This document shows, piece after piece, positions 47,538 to 55,495 of a DNA stretch of 64,000 nt (the stretch's first letter is position 1; the number at the start of each line of letters is the position of its first letter). Source of the DNA: Rhodospirillales bacterium 24-66-33 (GTDB taxonomy: Bacteria > Pseudomonadota > Alphaproteobacteria > Reyranellales > Reyranellaceae); the NCBI GenBank assembly GCA_002281855.1, contig NCHQ01000006.1, positions 124,001 through 188,000 on the forward strand, written 5' to 3'. A program made the position numbers and the translations under genes. The notes under the pieces were generated by a model. It saw only the letters and a program-made list of their open reading frames with translations, was not told the DNA's origin and made no database searches.

Positions 47538-47704
47538 GCCCCGTCGCGACGTCGGTCGCTGCACAGGCGACGACGCGCCGCAGCCGCTTCGCGATCTGGA
47601 TTCGGCGCTATTTCTGGCTCTGGATCGCGTACCAGACGGTGAAGGGTCTCGCGACGACCACTTTCGTTTGGCTGCCGCTTCTGTACGTATTCCTGTCGAC
47701 GTGA
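47534..47704 (+). CDS. 56-residue single-TM peptide, possible small oxidase subunit
   Basis: The ATG at 47534 overlaps the preceding stop (ATGA), so it is translationally coupled to the second membrane subunit. The product has a basic, Ser/Thr-rich N-terminus and one TM ('YFWLWIAYQTVKGLATTT' into 'FVWLPLLYVFL'). Cytochrome bd oxidases have comparable tiny partners (CydX, CydH, CydS); this has no clear sequence match to them, so the analogy rests on position, size and topology. Its stop at 47704 is 24 bp before the probable kinase start. Confidence 0.6.
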   Translation: MSPVATSVAAQATTRRSRFAIWIRRYFWLWIAYQTVKGLATTTFVWLPLLYVFLST

Positions 47705-47728
47705 CGGGGCCACGAAAGGAGCGCGACG

Positions 47729-49009
47729 ATTTCCGCGCAGGACACCGCGAACCGCAAGAACCTTCTGCTGCTGATCCAGCTTCGCTGGATCGCGGTGCTG
47801 GGGCAGATCGCGACCATCGCCTTCGTGCAGTTCGTTCTGCACGTCGCGCTGCCGCTGTCCTCGATGCTGGCGGTGGTGCTGTTCCTGGTCGTGCTGAACG
47901 GCATCAGCCTGTTGCGTCATCGCAGCGGCGCGTCGACCACGGGCGGCGCGCTGCTGCTCGAACTGCTGCTCGACGTCGCCGCGCTCACGACCCAGCTCTA
48001 TCTGAGCGGCGGCGCGTCGAACCCCTTCGTCTCGCTCTATCTGCTGCAGGTCATCCTCGCGGCGGTACTGCTGGAGGCGCGGCCGGCGTGGATCCTGGTC
48101 GGTGTGACCACGGCCTGCTTCGTCGGGCTCACCCTGTTCAGCCGTCCGCTCGACCTGCCGCATCGCCATGACGGAGATCCTTTCGGTCTCCACCTGCAGG
48201 GCATGTTCATCGCCTATGTGCTGGCGGCGGGACTGATCGTGTTCTTCGTCACCCGCATCGGCCGCAACCTGCGTGAGCGTGACGCCCATCTCGCTGCGCT
48301 GCGCCAGCGCTCGGTCGAGGAGGAGCTGGTCGTGCGCATGGGCCTGCTCGCCTCCGGGGCGGCGCACGAGCTGGGCACGCCGCTCGGCACGCTCTCGGTG
48401 ATCGTCAACGACTGGCAGAAGATGCCGGCTCTCACTGCCGATCCTGATCTCGCCGAGGACCTCGAGGCAATGGAGGAGCAGCTCCTGCGCTGCAAGGAGA
48501 TCGTCTCCAAGATCCTGTCCTCGTCGGGCGAGATGCGGGCCGAGGGCGCAGGTCCCACCACCGTCACGCGCTTCTTCGATGCCCTGGTCGAGGATTGGCG
48601 GACCAGCCGCTGGCCGCCCGCCCTGCATTACGACAATCGCTTCACGCCCGACCAGGCCATCGCGACCGACGTGGTCCTGGCCCAAGGCATCGCCAACATC
48701 TTCGACAATGCGCTGGAGGCGTCGCCCGGCTGGATATCGATCGCTCTCGGCCGGGAGGGCGACGCGGCGGTGCTGACGGTCGAGGATCGCGGGCCGGGCT
48801 TCGCCGACCGCATCCTCGTCCAGTTCGGCAAGCCCTACCAGACGACGAAATCGCGGCCGGGCAGCGGGCTCGGCCTGTTCCTGCTGGTCAACGTGACGCG
48901 CAAGCTGGGCGGCGAGGTCAGGGCGGAGAACCGCGCCGGCGGCGGCGCCCGTGTCGTCGTGCGGCTGCCGCTCGCCCGCCTCGCGCTGGAGGTGCGCCAT
49001 GGCGGATAG
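47729..49009 (+). CDS. RegB/PrrB/ActS-like redox sensor histidine kinase, probable ATT start
   Basis: The homology begins before the first usual start (GTG at 47795): 'LLIQLRWIAVLGQIATIAF' is the family's conserved entry to TM1. The in-frame stop at 47702 leaves no ATG, GTG or TTG; ATT at 47729 has AAGGAG seven bases upstream, giving 426 residues. Six TM follow with the quinone-site motif 'SGGASNPF' (about residues 93-100), then H-box 'SGAAHELGTPLGTLSVI' (His213), the likely redox Cys at 255 ('LLRCKEIVSKIL'), N-box 'IFDNALEASPGW' and G boxes 'VEDRGPGFAD', 'GSGLGLFL'. It phosphorylates the RegA-like protein encoded next, 11-bp overlap. Confidence 0.85.
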   Translation: MSAQDTANRKNLLLLIQLRWIAVLGQIATIAFVQFVLHVALPLSSMLAVVLFLVVLNGISLLRHRSGASTTGGALLLELLLDVAALTTQLYLSGGASNPFVSLYLLQVILAAVLLEARPAWILVGVTTACFVGLTLFSRPLDLPHRHDGDPFGLHLQGMFIAYVLAAGLIVFFVTRIGRNLRERDAHLAALRQRSVEEELVVRMGLLASGAAHELGTPLGTLSVIVNDWQKMPALTADPDLAEDLEAMEEQLLRCKEIVSKILSSSGEMRAEGAGPTTVTRFFDALVEDWRTSRWPPALHYDNRFTPDQAIATDVVLAQGIANIFDNALEASPGWISIALGREGDAAVLTVEDRGPGFADRILVQFGKPYQTTKSRPGSGLGLFLLVNVTRKLGGEVRAENRAGGGARVVVRLPLARLALEVRHGG

Positions 49010-49532
49010 GCCGCGCCTGGTGATCGTCGACGACGACCCGGCCTTCGCGCGCGCCATGCGCCGCTCCTTCGAGCGCCGGGACTACGAGGTGCGCGCTTCC
49101 GCGACGTCGGAGGCCCTCGACGACGCGCTGCGCGACTTCCGGCCGGGCTTTGCCATCGTCGACCTCAAGCTCGGCGGCGACTCCGGCCTGCATTGCGTGC
49201 GTCGCCTCGCCGCCCTCGATCCGGCCATGCGCATCGTCGTGCTGACGGGGTTCGCGAGCATCTCGACGGCCGTCGAGGCGATCAAGCTCGGCGCCTGCCA
49301 CTATCTCGCCAAGCCGTCCAATGCCGACGACATCGAGGCGGCGTTTGCACGGGCCGACGGCGACGCCGCCGTGCCGCTCGGCACACGGCCGACCTCGCTC
49401 AAGACGCTGGAATGGGAGCGCATCCACGAGATGCTGGTCGAGACCGAGTTCAACGTCTCGGAAACGGCGCGCCGCCTTGGCCTGCATCGCCGCACGTTGG
49501 CCCGCAAACTCGCCAAGCGCCGGGTCACCTGA
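48999..49532 (+). CDS. RegA/PrrA/ActR-like response regulator
   Basis: 177 residues from the ATG at 48999 (GGAGGTG upstream). The receiver domain has the acidic pair in 'LVIVDDDPAFARAM', phospho-Asp in 'FAIVDLKLGGDSGL', Thr in 'VVLTGFASISTAVEAI' and Lys in 'HYLAKPSNADDIE'. The C-terminal Fis-type helix-turn-helix is 'FNVSETARRLGLHRRTLARK', the RegA hallmark. It is encoded right after its kinase and, by family knowledge, would adjust respiratory and energy genes to redox state. Here the likely target is the oxidase-like operon it ends. It converges with the next gene, 8-bp overlap. Confidence 0.9.
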   Translation: MADRPRLVIVDDDPAFARAMRRSFERRDYEVRASATSEALDDALRDFRPGFAIVDLKLGGDSGLHCVRRLAALDPAMRIVVLTGFASISTAVEAIKLGACHYLAKPSNADDIEAAFARADGDAAVPLGTRPTSLKTLEWERIHEMLVETEFNVSETARRLGLHRRTLARKLAKRRVT

Positions 49533-50085
49533 CTGGCCGGTCCTGTCTCCCGAGTTCGGCTTCGCTCTCGCTGACCATCAGGACGAGGATCAGCATGCCG
49601 AGCCCGAGGAAGGCGATGGGGCCCGCGAAGTCGAGGCCGGCGACGTTGACCGCGATCACGACCAGCGCCGCGATGTTGGCGAGGCCGAGCGGCGTGCCGA
49701 CGATGCGGCCGATGGCGGCCAACACCTGACCCAGCACACCCGCGGTGATCTCGACGGTGAAGCGCACGACCAGCAGCGGCCAGCGCAGGAGGGCGGCGAT
49801 CAGCGTCATGACGCCGCCCAGCACGCCCACGACGGCGGCGCCGGCCGTTATGGCGGCAGCGGCGATGGCACGCCCCACGAGGCGCGGCAGGCCATGGGGA
49901 TCGGCGAGCAGGCGGCCGGCGATGCGCAGGGCCGACGGCAGGACTCCGAGGCCGATGCCGAGCAGCACGCCGATCTGGGCGCCGCGCAGCCCGCCGACGA
50001 GAAAGCCGATCAGGATGCACAAGCCGGTGTTGATGGCGACGGCGACGCCGAAAGCGGCACCGCGATAGCGGTCGAGGGATGACAT
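49525..50085 (-). CDS. Hypothetical membrane protein
   Basis: 186 residues from the ATG at 50085, which has AAGGAG nearby upstream; a longer frame to 50568 has no support. Four to five hydrophobic segments are rich in Gly/Ala/Val ('GFLVGGLRGAQIGVLLGIG'), and the C-terminus ends in a short charged tail. No family recognised. It faces the RegA-like gene and lies downstream of the DUF2946-like gene. Function unknown. Confidence 0.6.
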   Translation of the reverse strand: MSSLDRYRGAAFGVAVAINTGLCILIGFLVGGLRGAQIGVLLGIGLGVLPSALRIAGRLLADPHGLPRLVGRAIAAAAITAGAAVVGVLGGVMTLIAALLRWPLLVVRFTVEITAGVLGQVLAAIGRIVGTPLGLANIAALVVIAVNVAGLDFAGPIAFLGLGMLILVLMVSESEAELGRQDRPVR

Positions 50086-50221
50086 GGTTTCTCCTTGGGA
50101 GATCTTGGAATGAAGGAAGCACTCGGCATCACGCACCGCCCCTCCGAACGGCTTTCGCCGGGCAGGTCGTGGTGGTGTTGCAGGCAGCACGGCGGGCACG
50201 CGCAGGCGCCCCGCGGCGGGA

Positions 50222-50611
50222 TCAGGCGATGAGGGGAGGGGCGCGGGCCTGGAGGGGACCGTCGCGGATGCCGACCGTGCCGACCGGGGCGGCGGCGGCC
50301 ATGAAGGCGACCGGACGGACGACCGGCGGTACGACTGTGAAGATCGCTGAAGGGCCGACCATCGCCGTCGCATGGGCGAGGCCGATACAGCATTGATGGA
50401 TCTTCGCGGCCTCCGGGATCGGGGCCTCGCCGCTCTCGGTATCGGCAGCCGGCAGGCAGAAGACGCCCCAGAAGCGCGCGGCTTCCATCGGTCCGCCATC
50501 CCGCAGCAGGGCGGCATGAGCGAGCGGCTGGAAGAAATTGAGTGTGATCGCGAACAGGGCCGCGGCAAACGCGACCGCGCGCCTGCCGGTGACGGGGCCC
50601 GTACGATCCAT
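50222..50611 (-). CDS. DUF2946-like small periplasmic protein
   Basis: 129 residues from the ATG at 50611. It has a signal-like N-terminus ('AVAFAAALFAITLNFFQPLA'), a central 'KIHQCCIGLAHATAM' with a Cys-Cys pair and two His that could bind metal, and an ending 'QARAPPLIA' typical of DUF2946 proteins. That family often sits beside copper or TonB-type uptake genes, which are not seen here. Function unknown; family call from these motifs only. The 136-bp gap downstream (50086-50221) shows no gene. Confidence 0.6.
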   Translation of the reverse strand: MDRTGPVTGRRAVAFAAALFAITLNFFQPLAHAALLRDGGPMEAARFWGVFCLPAADTESGEAPIPEAAKIHQCCIGLAHATAMVGPSAIFTVVPPVVRPVAFMAAAAPVGTVGIRDGPLQARAPPLIA

Positions 50612-50719
50612 GACCTTATTCTACGGGCCGCGTCCCGGGCCCCTCAAGCGCAAGCTCCCCGCGCAATGTCGCAGGCAGGACATGGTCGGGCGCGGGGAGT
50701 GGCCGGCCCCGCCCGTCGT

Positions 50720-51931
50720 TCAGCCCAGCGCGCCGGCGCCGCGAAGCCGGTTGAGACCCTGTTGATCGTAGCCCAGTTCGCGCAGCACCGCGTCGGTATG
50801 GGCGCCATGGTCCGGGCCGGCACCGGGGGCCACCGGCTCGGGTGCAAATGACATTCGGATCGGCGCGGAGATCGCGCGCGGCATGTCGTCCTGCCGAGTC
50901 TGCACGACCGCGCCGTTGGCGACGGCCTGTTCGTCGTCGGGCACGTCGCGCAGGACGCCGAGCAGACCGAAGGTGATCTCGTGGCGGCGCAGGCGCTCCT
51001 TCCACTCGGGCCAGGGACGGCCCGCAAAGGCGGGATCGAGGATCGCCGCCAGGTCGGGGGCGTGGGCGCGCCGCTTCTCGGTGGTCTCGAAGCGCGGATC
51101 GTCCATCAGGTCGGTGCGTTCCAGCGCCTGGCAGAGTTCGGGCCAGAGCTTGTCCTCGCGCACGATCGTGAGCTGGATCCAGCGCCCGTCGGAGGTGCGG
51201 TACTGGTTGGCGAGCGCACTGCGCGGTTTGGTGCGCGGTGGACGCGGAGATACGAACGAGCCGAGCAGCGCGCCCTGCGCGAGGATCGCGTTGGACCACA
51301 GGCCGCTCGCATGCAGCGACGTGCCGACCTCGCTGCCTTCGCCGGTGCGTTCGCGGTGCAGCAGCGCCATGGCGATGGCGGCGAACAGGTTCATGCCGGC
51401 CATCTGGTCGCCCTGCGCGGGCAGAGAGAAGGCGGGCGGGCCGCCTTCGTAGGTCAAGGCGTCGAGCAGGCCGGAGCGGGCGAAGAAGGCCGTCGAATCG
51501 AAGCCCGGCTGGTCGGCGTCCGGGCCCTGCTCGCCGTAGCCGGTCAGCGAGGCGTAGATCAGGCGCGGGTTGGCAGGCTTCACGTCGTCGTAACGCATGC
51601 GCAGCCGCTCGCGGACCTTCAGCGGGAAGTTCACCACCATGACGTCGGCCGTGGCGACCAGACGGTCGAATGCCTCGCGCCCCAGCGGGTTCTTGAGGTC
51701 GAGCACGACCGAGCGCTTGTTGCGGTTGGTCATGTGCCAACAGAAGTTGACCGGATGCTGCGGAATTGAATGGGCCTGGCCGAGCTTGCGCTGCGGGTCG
51801 CCCTCGCCGGGCGGTTCGATCTTGATGACTTCGGCGCCGTAGTCGCCCATCACCGTCGTGGCGACGGGGGCGGCGATGAAGCTGGCCAGGTCGAGGACCC
51901 TCAGGCCCTGCAACGGCAACGGTCCGCTCAT
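50720..51931 (-). CDS. CaiB/BaiF family (class III) CoA-transferase
   Basis: 403 residues, normal for the family. It moves CoA between carboxylic acids through an aspartyl-CoA intermediate. Visible: 'LQGLRVLDLASFIAAPVATT' at the start, 'GAEVIKIEPPGEGDPQRKLG', 'NRNKRSVVLDLKNPLGREAF', 'VNFPLKVRERL' and 'GYGEQGPDADQPGFDSTAFF', where the Asp in the last stretch region is the usual nucleophile site. The acid substrate is not evident. It diverges from the SGNH-like gene at 51991. Upstream, 50612-50719 holds no gene. Confidence 0.92.
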   Translation of the reverse strand: MSGPLPLQGLRVLDLASFIAAPVATTVMGDYGAEVIKIEPPGEGDPQRKLGQAHSIPQHPVNFCWHMTNRNKRSVVLDLKNPLGREAFDRLVATADVMVVNFPLKVRERLRMRYDDVKPANPRLIYASLTGYGEQGPDADQPGFDSTAFFARSGLLDALTYEGGPPAFSLPAQGDQMAGMNLFAAIAMALLHRERTGEGSEVGTSLHASGLWSNAILAQGALLGSFVSPRPPRTKPRSALANQYRTSDGRWIQLTIVREDKLWPELCQALERTDLMDDPRFETTEKRRAHAPDLAAILDPAFAGRPWPEWKERLRRHEITFGLLGVLRDVPDDEQAVANGAVVQTRQDDMPRAISAPIRMSFAPEPVAPGAGPDHGAHTDAVLRELGYDQQGLNRLRGAGALG

Positions 51932-51990
51932 TGAGTTTTTCCTTTCGAACGCCTACACCCAGCCTATCCGGGGAGAAGGCTTTCAGGTCA

Positions 51991-53160
51991 ATGGCCGGCA
52001 GGTTTCGCAATTTCTGGCTGGTAGGCGCCTTTCTGCTCGTGATCCTCGCGGCCGGGCTCGTGCTGCAGTCGGCCCTGTGGGCCTGCGTTGCCGCCGCCCT
52101 GCTGGGTATCGTGGGCGTCGTCACGTTGCATGGCAATCGCTGGCGCAGCGGCGCGCTTCTGGCGACCGCGCTGGCGCTCAGCCTGGTGGCGCTCGACCTC
52201 TTCGCCGGCCTGCTCTCGCCCAAGGCGATGAACATGGGGGTCGTGACCCGCACGATTCCGCAATGGTGGCCGCCGCCCGACCCGATCCTGGGGTTCCGGC
52301 CGAAGCCCGACAGTGAAGTCATCGCCACCGCCACCTGGGGCTCCGAGCTCGTCTATCGCCAGACCTATCACTTCGATTCCGCCGCGGCGCGCGTGACGCC
52401 GCCGGCACCGGACGCGACCGACACCTACCTGTTCATCGGCGATTCCTTCATTTTCGGGCAAGGGCTGCGCGACGACGAGACGATGCCGTCGCAATTCACG
52501 AAGCAGAACGCGCCCGCCGCCCGCAGCGTCAATCTCGGCGTGCCGGGCTATGGGCCCAATCATCTCGTCCGGGCCTTCGAAGCCGGGCTCCTCGACCGCT
52601 ATGCCGACCGCAAGGTGAAGGCGGTGGTGACCTGGATAATCCCGGCGCATCTGCAGCGGGTGACGGGCGACGGCTCCTGGCTCGGCTCCTCGCCGCGCTA
52701 TGTGCTGGAGAACGGCAAGCTGCGCTATACCGGCAGCTTCAACGAGCATCGCTGGCGCGATCCCGTCGCCGGCCTGCACTACCTGCTCGGTCAGCAATTC
52801 GCCTTCATAGAGGCGATCGGCCAGCGTCAGCGGCAGAAGGAGCAGATCGAGCTGTTCCTCGCGATGATGGCGAAGCTGCAGGCCGAGGCGCGCGAGAAGT
52901 TCGGCGCGCCCCTCGTCATCGTCTATTCCTGGCCCGACGAGCAGACCCGGCATCGCTACGGCGATTCGAAAGTGGAGCAGCCCCTGCTCGTCGACACGCT
53001 CGTCCGCCTGCGCAAGCTCGGCGCGCCGATGGTGGGCGAGTCCGCTACAACGTTCGGCAGGGACCCCAAAACGCTGGCCATCCCGCACGACGGCCATCCC
53101 TCGGCTCTTACCACCGACCTGATCGCGGCCGCTGTGAAGAAGGCTCTGCAAGGGCCCTGA
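51991..53160 (+). CDS. Membrane-anchored SGNH/GDSL-like hydrolase
   Basis: 389 residues from the ATG at 51991; a start at 51931 is possible but lies across the start of the divergent gene. Three N-terminal TM segments occupy about residues 5-75. The soluble part has block I 'YLFIGDSFIFGQGLRDDE' (catalytic Ser in GDS), block II-like 'NLGVPGYGPNHLVRAFE' and C-terminal 'IPHDGHPSALTTDLI' (Asp-x-x-His pair). These fit the SGNH hydrolase catalytic set, common in acyl-esterases acting on sugars or lipids. Soluble domain outside the membrane is inferred. It converges with the APH-like kinase. Confidence 0.72.
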   Translation: MAGRFRNFWLVGAFLLVILAAGLVLQSALWACVAAALLGIVGVVTLHGNRWRSGALLATALALSLVALDLFAGLLSPKAMNMGVVTRTIPQWWPPPDPILGFRPKPDSEVIATATWGSELVYRQTYHFDSAAARVTPPAPDATDTYLFIGDSFIFGQGLRDDETMPSQFTKQNAPAARSVNLGVPGYGPNHLVRAFEAGLLDRYADRKVKAVVTWIIPAHLQRVTGDGSWLGSSPRYVLENGKLRYTGSFNEHRWRDPVAGLHYLLGQQFAFIEAIGQRQRQKEQIELFLAMMAKLQAEAREKFGAPLVIVYSWPDEQTRHRYGDSKVEQPLLVDTLVRLRKLGAPMVGESATTFGRDPKTLAIPHDGHPSALTTDLIAAAVKKALQGP

Positions 53161-53174
53161 GCCGGCGGCATCTG

Positions 53175-54182
53175 TCAGGACCGGGCGCGTTGCCGCGCCG
53201 CGCATTGGTCGAGGACCCAGGCCTTCCGTTCCTCGAACACCGACGACGGGCGGTTGATTTCGGGGCGCTGGTGGAACCAGCCGATCGTCGCCATCCAGCG
53301 GATCAGCCGGAACTCCGCGATCAGGCTCAGCGCTTCGTCGGGGACGGGGCGGTTGGCGCGATAGCCGGCCAGGAAGGCGCGCTCGATGTCGGCCGCATTC
53401 GGCTTGGTCTGCCAGTGCGTGAGCGCGGTGGCGATGTCGTATTGATGCCAGCCGAATCCGGCGTCGTCGAAATCGATGACGGTCAGCCGGTTGCCGTCGA
53501 CCACGATGTTGCCCGGATGCATGTCGGCATGGATCACGCTGTAGGCGGACGGGTCGCGGCTCAGGCGGCTCAGCATGTCGTGCAGTTGCTGGCGGACATC
53601 GAGGAGAAGGCGGCATTCGCCGGCCGAGAGTGAGCGATGCTCCCAGAAGGGACCCCAATGGGGCGCCATGCCCATCAGCCCGTCGCTATCGAGCGCATGT
53701 CGCCGGAAGCCCGATGGCGGCTGCCAGGCGCTGGCCTGGTTGTGCATCGCCGCGGTGATGGCGCCGAGCTGTTTGAAGGACTCCTCGACGCGCTGCTGGT
53801 CGGCGGTCTCGGCCAGCACGTCGGAGAGCAGGCGGCCCTCGGTCCAGCTTGCCAGGCCGGCGAATCGCTGCTCGCCGGTGGCGGGGATCGTCACCGGGAC
53901 ATAGTCCCGGCCGTCGCGCGTGAGGACGGCTTGGGGGACGTCGATGCCGGCCTCGGAAAGGGCCCGGATCCAGGCCCGTTCGGAGACGAGCTCCTCGAGC
54001 GTGTGATAGCCCGGCCGGTGCAGGCGAAAGACGTAGGCCCGGCCATCGCGGCCGTCGGTCACCCGGAACGTCACGTTCTCGGAGAGCGACACCAGGGTCA
54101 GGTCCTGCGCATCGATCGGAAAGGCCTGCAGGGCGGCGCGCGCGGCGGGCGTAAACGTCCGGTCGACGGTCTCGTTGTCCAT
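53175..54182 (-). CDS. APH-fold kinase (aminoglycoside phosphotransferase/homoserine-kinase-II-like)
   Basis: 335 residues from the ATG at 54182. The kinase core is clear: Lys/Arg-type ATP region 'VFRLHRPGYHTLEELVSE', catalytic loop 'SVIHADMHPGNIVVDGNRL' (H-x-D-x-x-x-x-N) and 'TVIDFDDAGFGWHQYDIA' (DFD metal site). Such kinases phosphorylate small hydroxyls; choline, homoserine, hydroxylysine and hydroxyacyl-CoA kinases share the fold. It is last in an operon with an AGXT2L-like PLP enzyme (7-bp gap) and an ACAD10/11-like dehydrogenase; both partner types act on phosphorylated or phosphorylatable substrates. It is therefore more likely metabolic than a resistance gene. Confidence 0.85.
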   Translation of the reverse strand: MDNETVDRTFTPAARAALQAFPIDAQDLTLVSLSENVTFRVTDGRDGRAYVFRLHRPGYHTLEELVSERAWIRALSEAGIDVPQAVLTRDGRDYVPVTIPATGEQRFAGLASWTEGRLLSDVLAETADQQRVEESFKQLGAITAAMHNQASAWQPPSGFRRHALDSDGLMGMAPHWGPFWEHRSLSAGECRLLLDVRQQLHDMLSRLSRDPSAYSVIHADMHPGNIVVDGNRLTVIDFDDAGFGWHQYDIATALTHWQTKPNAADIERAFLAGYRANRPVPDEALSLIAEFRLIRWMATIGWFHQRPEINRPSSVFEERKAWVLDQCAARQRARS

Positions 54183-54189
54183 CGAGGGC

Positions 54190-55485
54190 TCAGCCGTCGA
54201 CTTCCGCCATCGTGGCATCGAAGGCGACGATGAATTCTTCCGCGTGCCCCTGCGTGAAGACCAGCGGCGGGCGGATCTTCACGACGTTCCTGTAGGCGCC
54301 AGCATTGCTCGTGAGGAAGCCGCGATCCTTCAGGCGATTGATGATGTCGACCGCCTTGTCCATGTCGGGCTCGCGCGCGGCGTCGGTCTTGGCGATCTCG
54401 ACGCCGATGAACAGCCCGTGGCCGCGCACATCGGCAATCGACGCGAAGCGGCCCTGGCGCTCGGCCAGCGCCGCTTTCAGGAATGCGCCCACGGTGGCGA
54501 CATTCTCGGCCAAGCGGTCGCGCTCGATGACGTCGATCACCGCCATGCCGACCGCCGCCTGCAGCGGGCTCGAGGCAAAGGTGTTGAAGTAGCGCGTGGC
54601 GGCCCGGAAGGTCTCGATCAGCTTGCGGCTCGCTGCGGTCGCGGCCAGCGGCAGGCCGTTGCCCATCGGCTTGCCGGTGACCACGATGTCGGGCGTGAAG
54701 CCCAGAACGTCGTAGCCCCACCAGACGCCGCTGCGGCAGTAGCCGGCCTGGACCTCGTCGGCGATCACCAGGCCGCCGGCCTCGTGCACGATCTCGGTGG
54801 CGCGCGCCATGAAGCCCCGCGGCACGTCGGGCAGGCCCTCGTTGGCGAAGATCGAGCAGACGATCAGGCCCGCAAAGCCCGTTCCGTCCTCCTCGAAGCT
54901 GCGGATGACCTGCCGCAGACGGTCGAGATAGGCCTCGCAGAGTTCGTCCTCGCCGGCGCCGGGCACCAGCGGGCGCAGCATCTCGGGGAAGGGGATCGCG
55001 CGCACGTCGCCGGCGGTGTTCTGACCGCTGCCGATGCGCGTCATCTTGCCGACCGCCTCGCTGTTGCCGTGATAGGTGGCGTTGGTGCAGACGATGCCGG
55101 CCTTGCCGGTCGCCATGCGCGCCATGCGCAGCGCCACCTCGTTGGCCTCCGTGCCGGAGCAGGAGAAGATCACGCTCTCGATCTCGGGCCCGTGCAGCGC
55201 CGCCAGCCGCTCGGCGAAGGTCACGATGCCTTCGTGCAGGTAGCGGCTGTGGACGTTGAGCGTCGACTGCTGGCGGGCCATCGCCTCGGCGACGTGGGGA
55301 TTGGCGTGACCGACGCAGGGCACGTTGTTGTACATGTCGACGTAGCGCCGGCCCTCGGGGTCGAACAGCTCGACCCCCTGGCCCCGCACGATGTGCAGGG
55401 GCGTGTTGTAGAAGAGGGGCGAGCCGGCGCCGAACGCGCGGTCGCGACGTGCTGCGAGTGAGTCAGCCGGTGCCGTCGCGTTCAT
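54190..55485 (-). CDS. Class-III PLP enzyme, AGXT2L-like (possible phospho-lyase)
   Basis: 431 residues from the ATG at 55485 (GGACGGAGA upstream). The PLP Lys is in 'DIVVTGKPMGNGLPLAA' and the Asp in 'GGLVIADEVQAGYCRSG'. 'NVHSRYLHEGIVTFAERL', 'FNTFASSPLQAAVGMAVID', 'RGHGLFIGVEIAKTDAAREP' and 'VVKIRPPLVFTQGHAEEF' closely echo the AGXT2L1/2 group, whose members are phosphoethanolamine and 5-phosphohydroxylysine phospho-lyases and not transaminases. With a kinase next to it, a phosphorylate-then-eliminate pathway is plausible. An ordinary aminotransferase role cannot be excluded. Confidence 0.82.
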   Translation of the reverse strand: MNATAPADSLAARRDRAFGAGSPLFYNTPLHIVRGQGVELFDPEGRRYVDMYNNVPCVGHANPHVAEAMARQQSTLNVHSRYLHEGIVTFAERLAALHGPEIESVIFSCSGTEANEVALRMARMATGKAGIVCTNATYHGNSEAVGKMTRIGSGQNTAGDVRAIPFPEMLRPLVPGAGEDELCEAYLDRLRQVIRSFEEDGTGFAGLIVCSIFANEGLPDVPRGFMARATEIVHEAGGLVIADEVQAGYCRSGVWWGYDVLGFTPDIVVTGKPMGNGLPLAATAASRKLIETFRAATRYFNTFASSPLQAAVGMAVIDVIERDRLAENVATVGAFLKAALAERQGRFASIADVRGHGLFIGVEIAKTDAAREPDMDKAVDIINRLKDRGFLTSNAGAYRNVVKIRPPLVFTQGHAEEFIVAFDATMAEVDG

Positions 55486-55495
55486 GGTCTCCGTC

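Noticed and set aside
53175..54182. Aminoglycoside resistance gene
   Set aside because: APH fold only; it lies in a metabolic operon and lacks features of known resistance enzymes.
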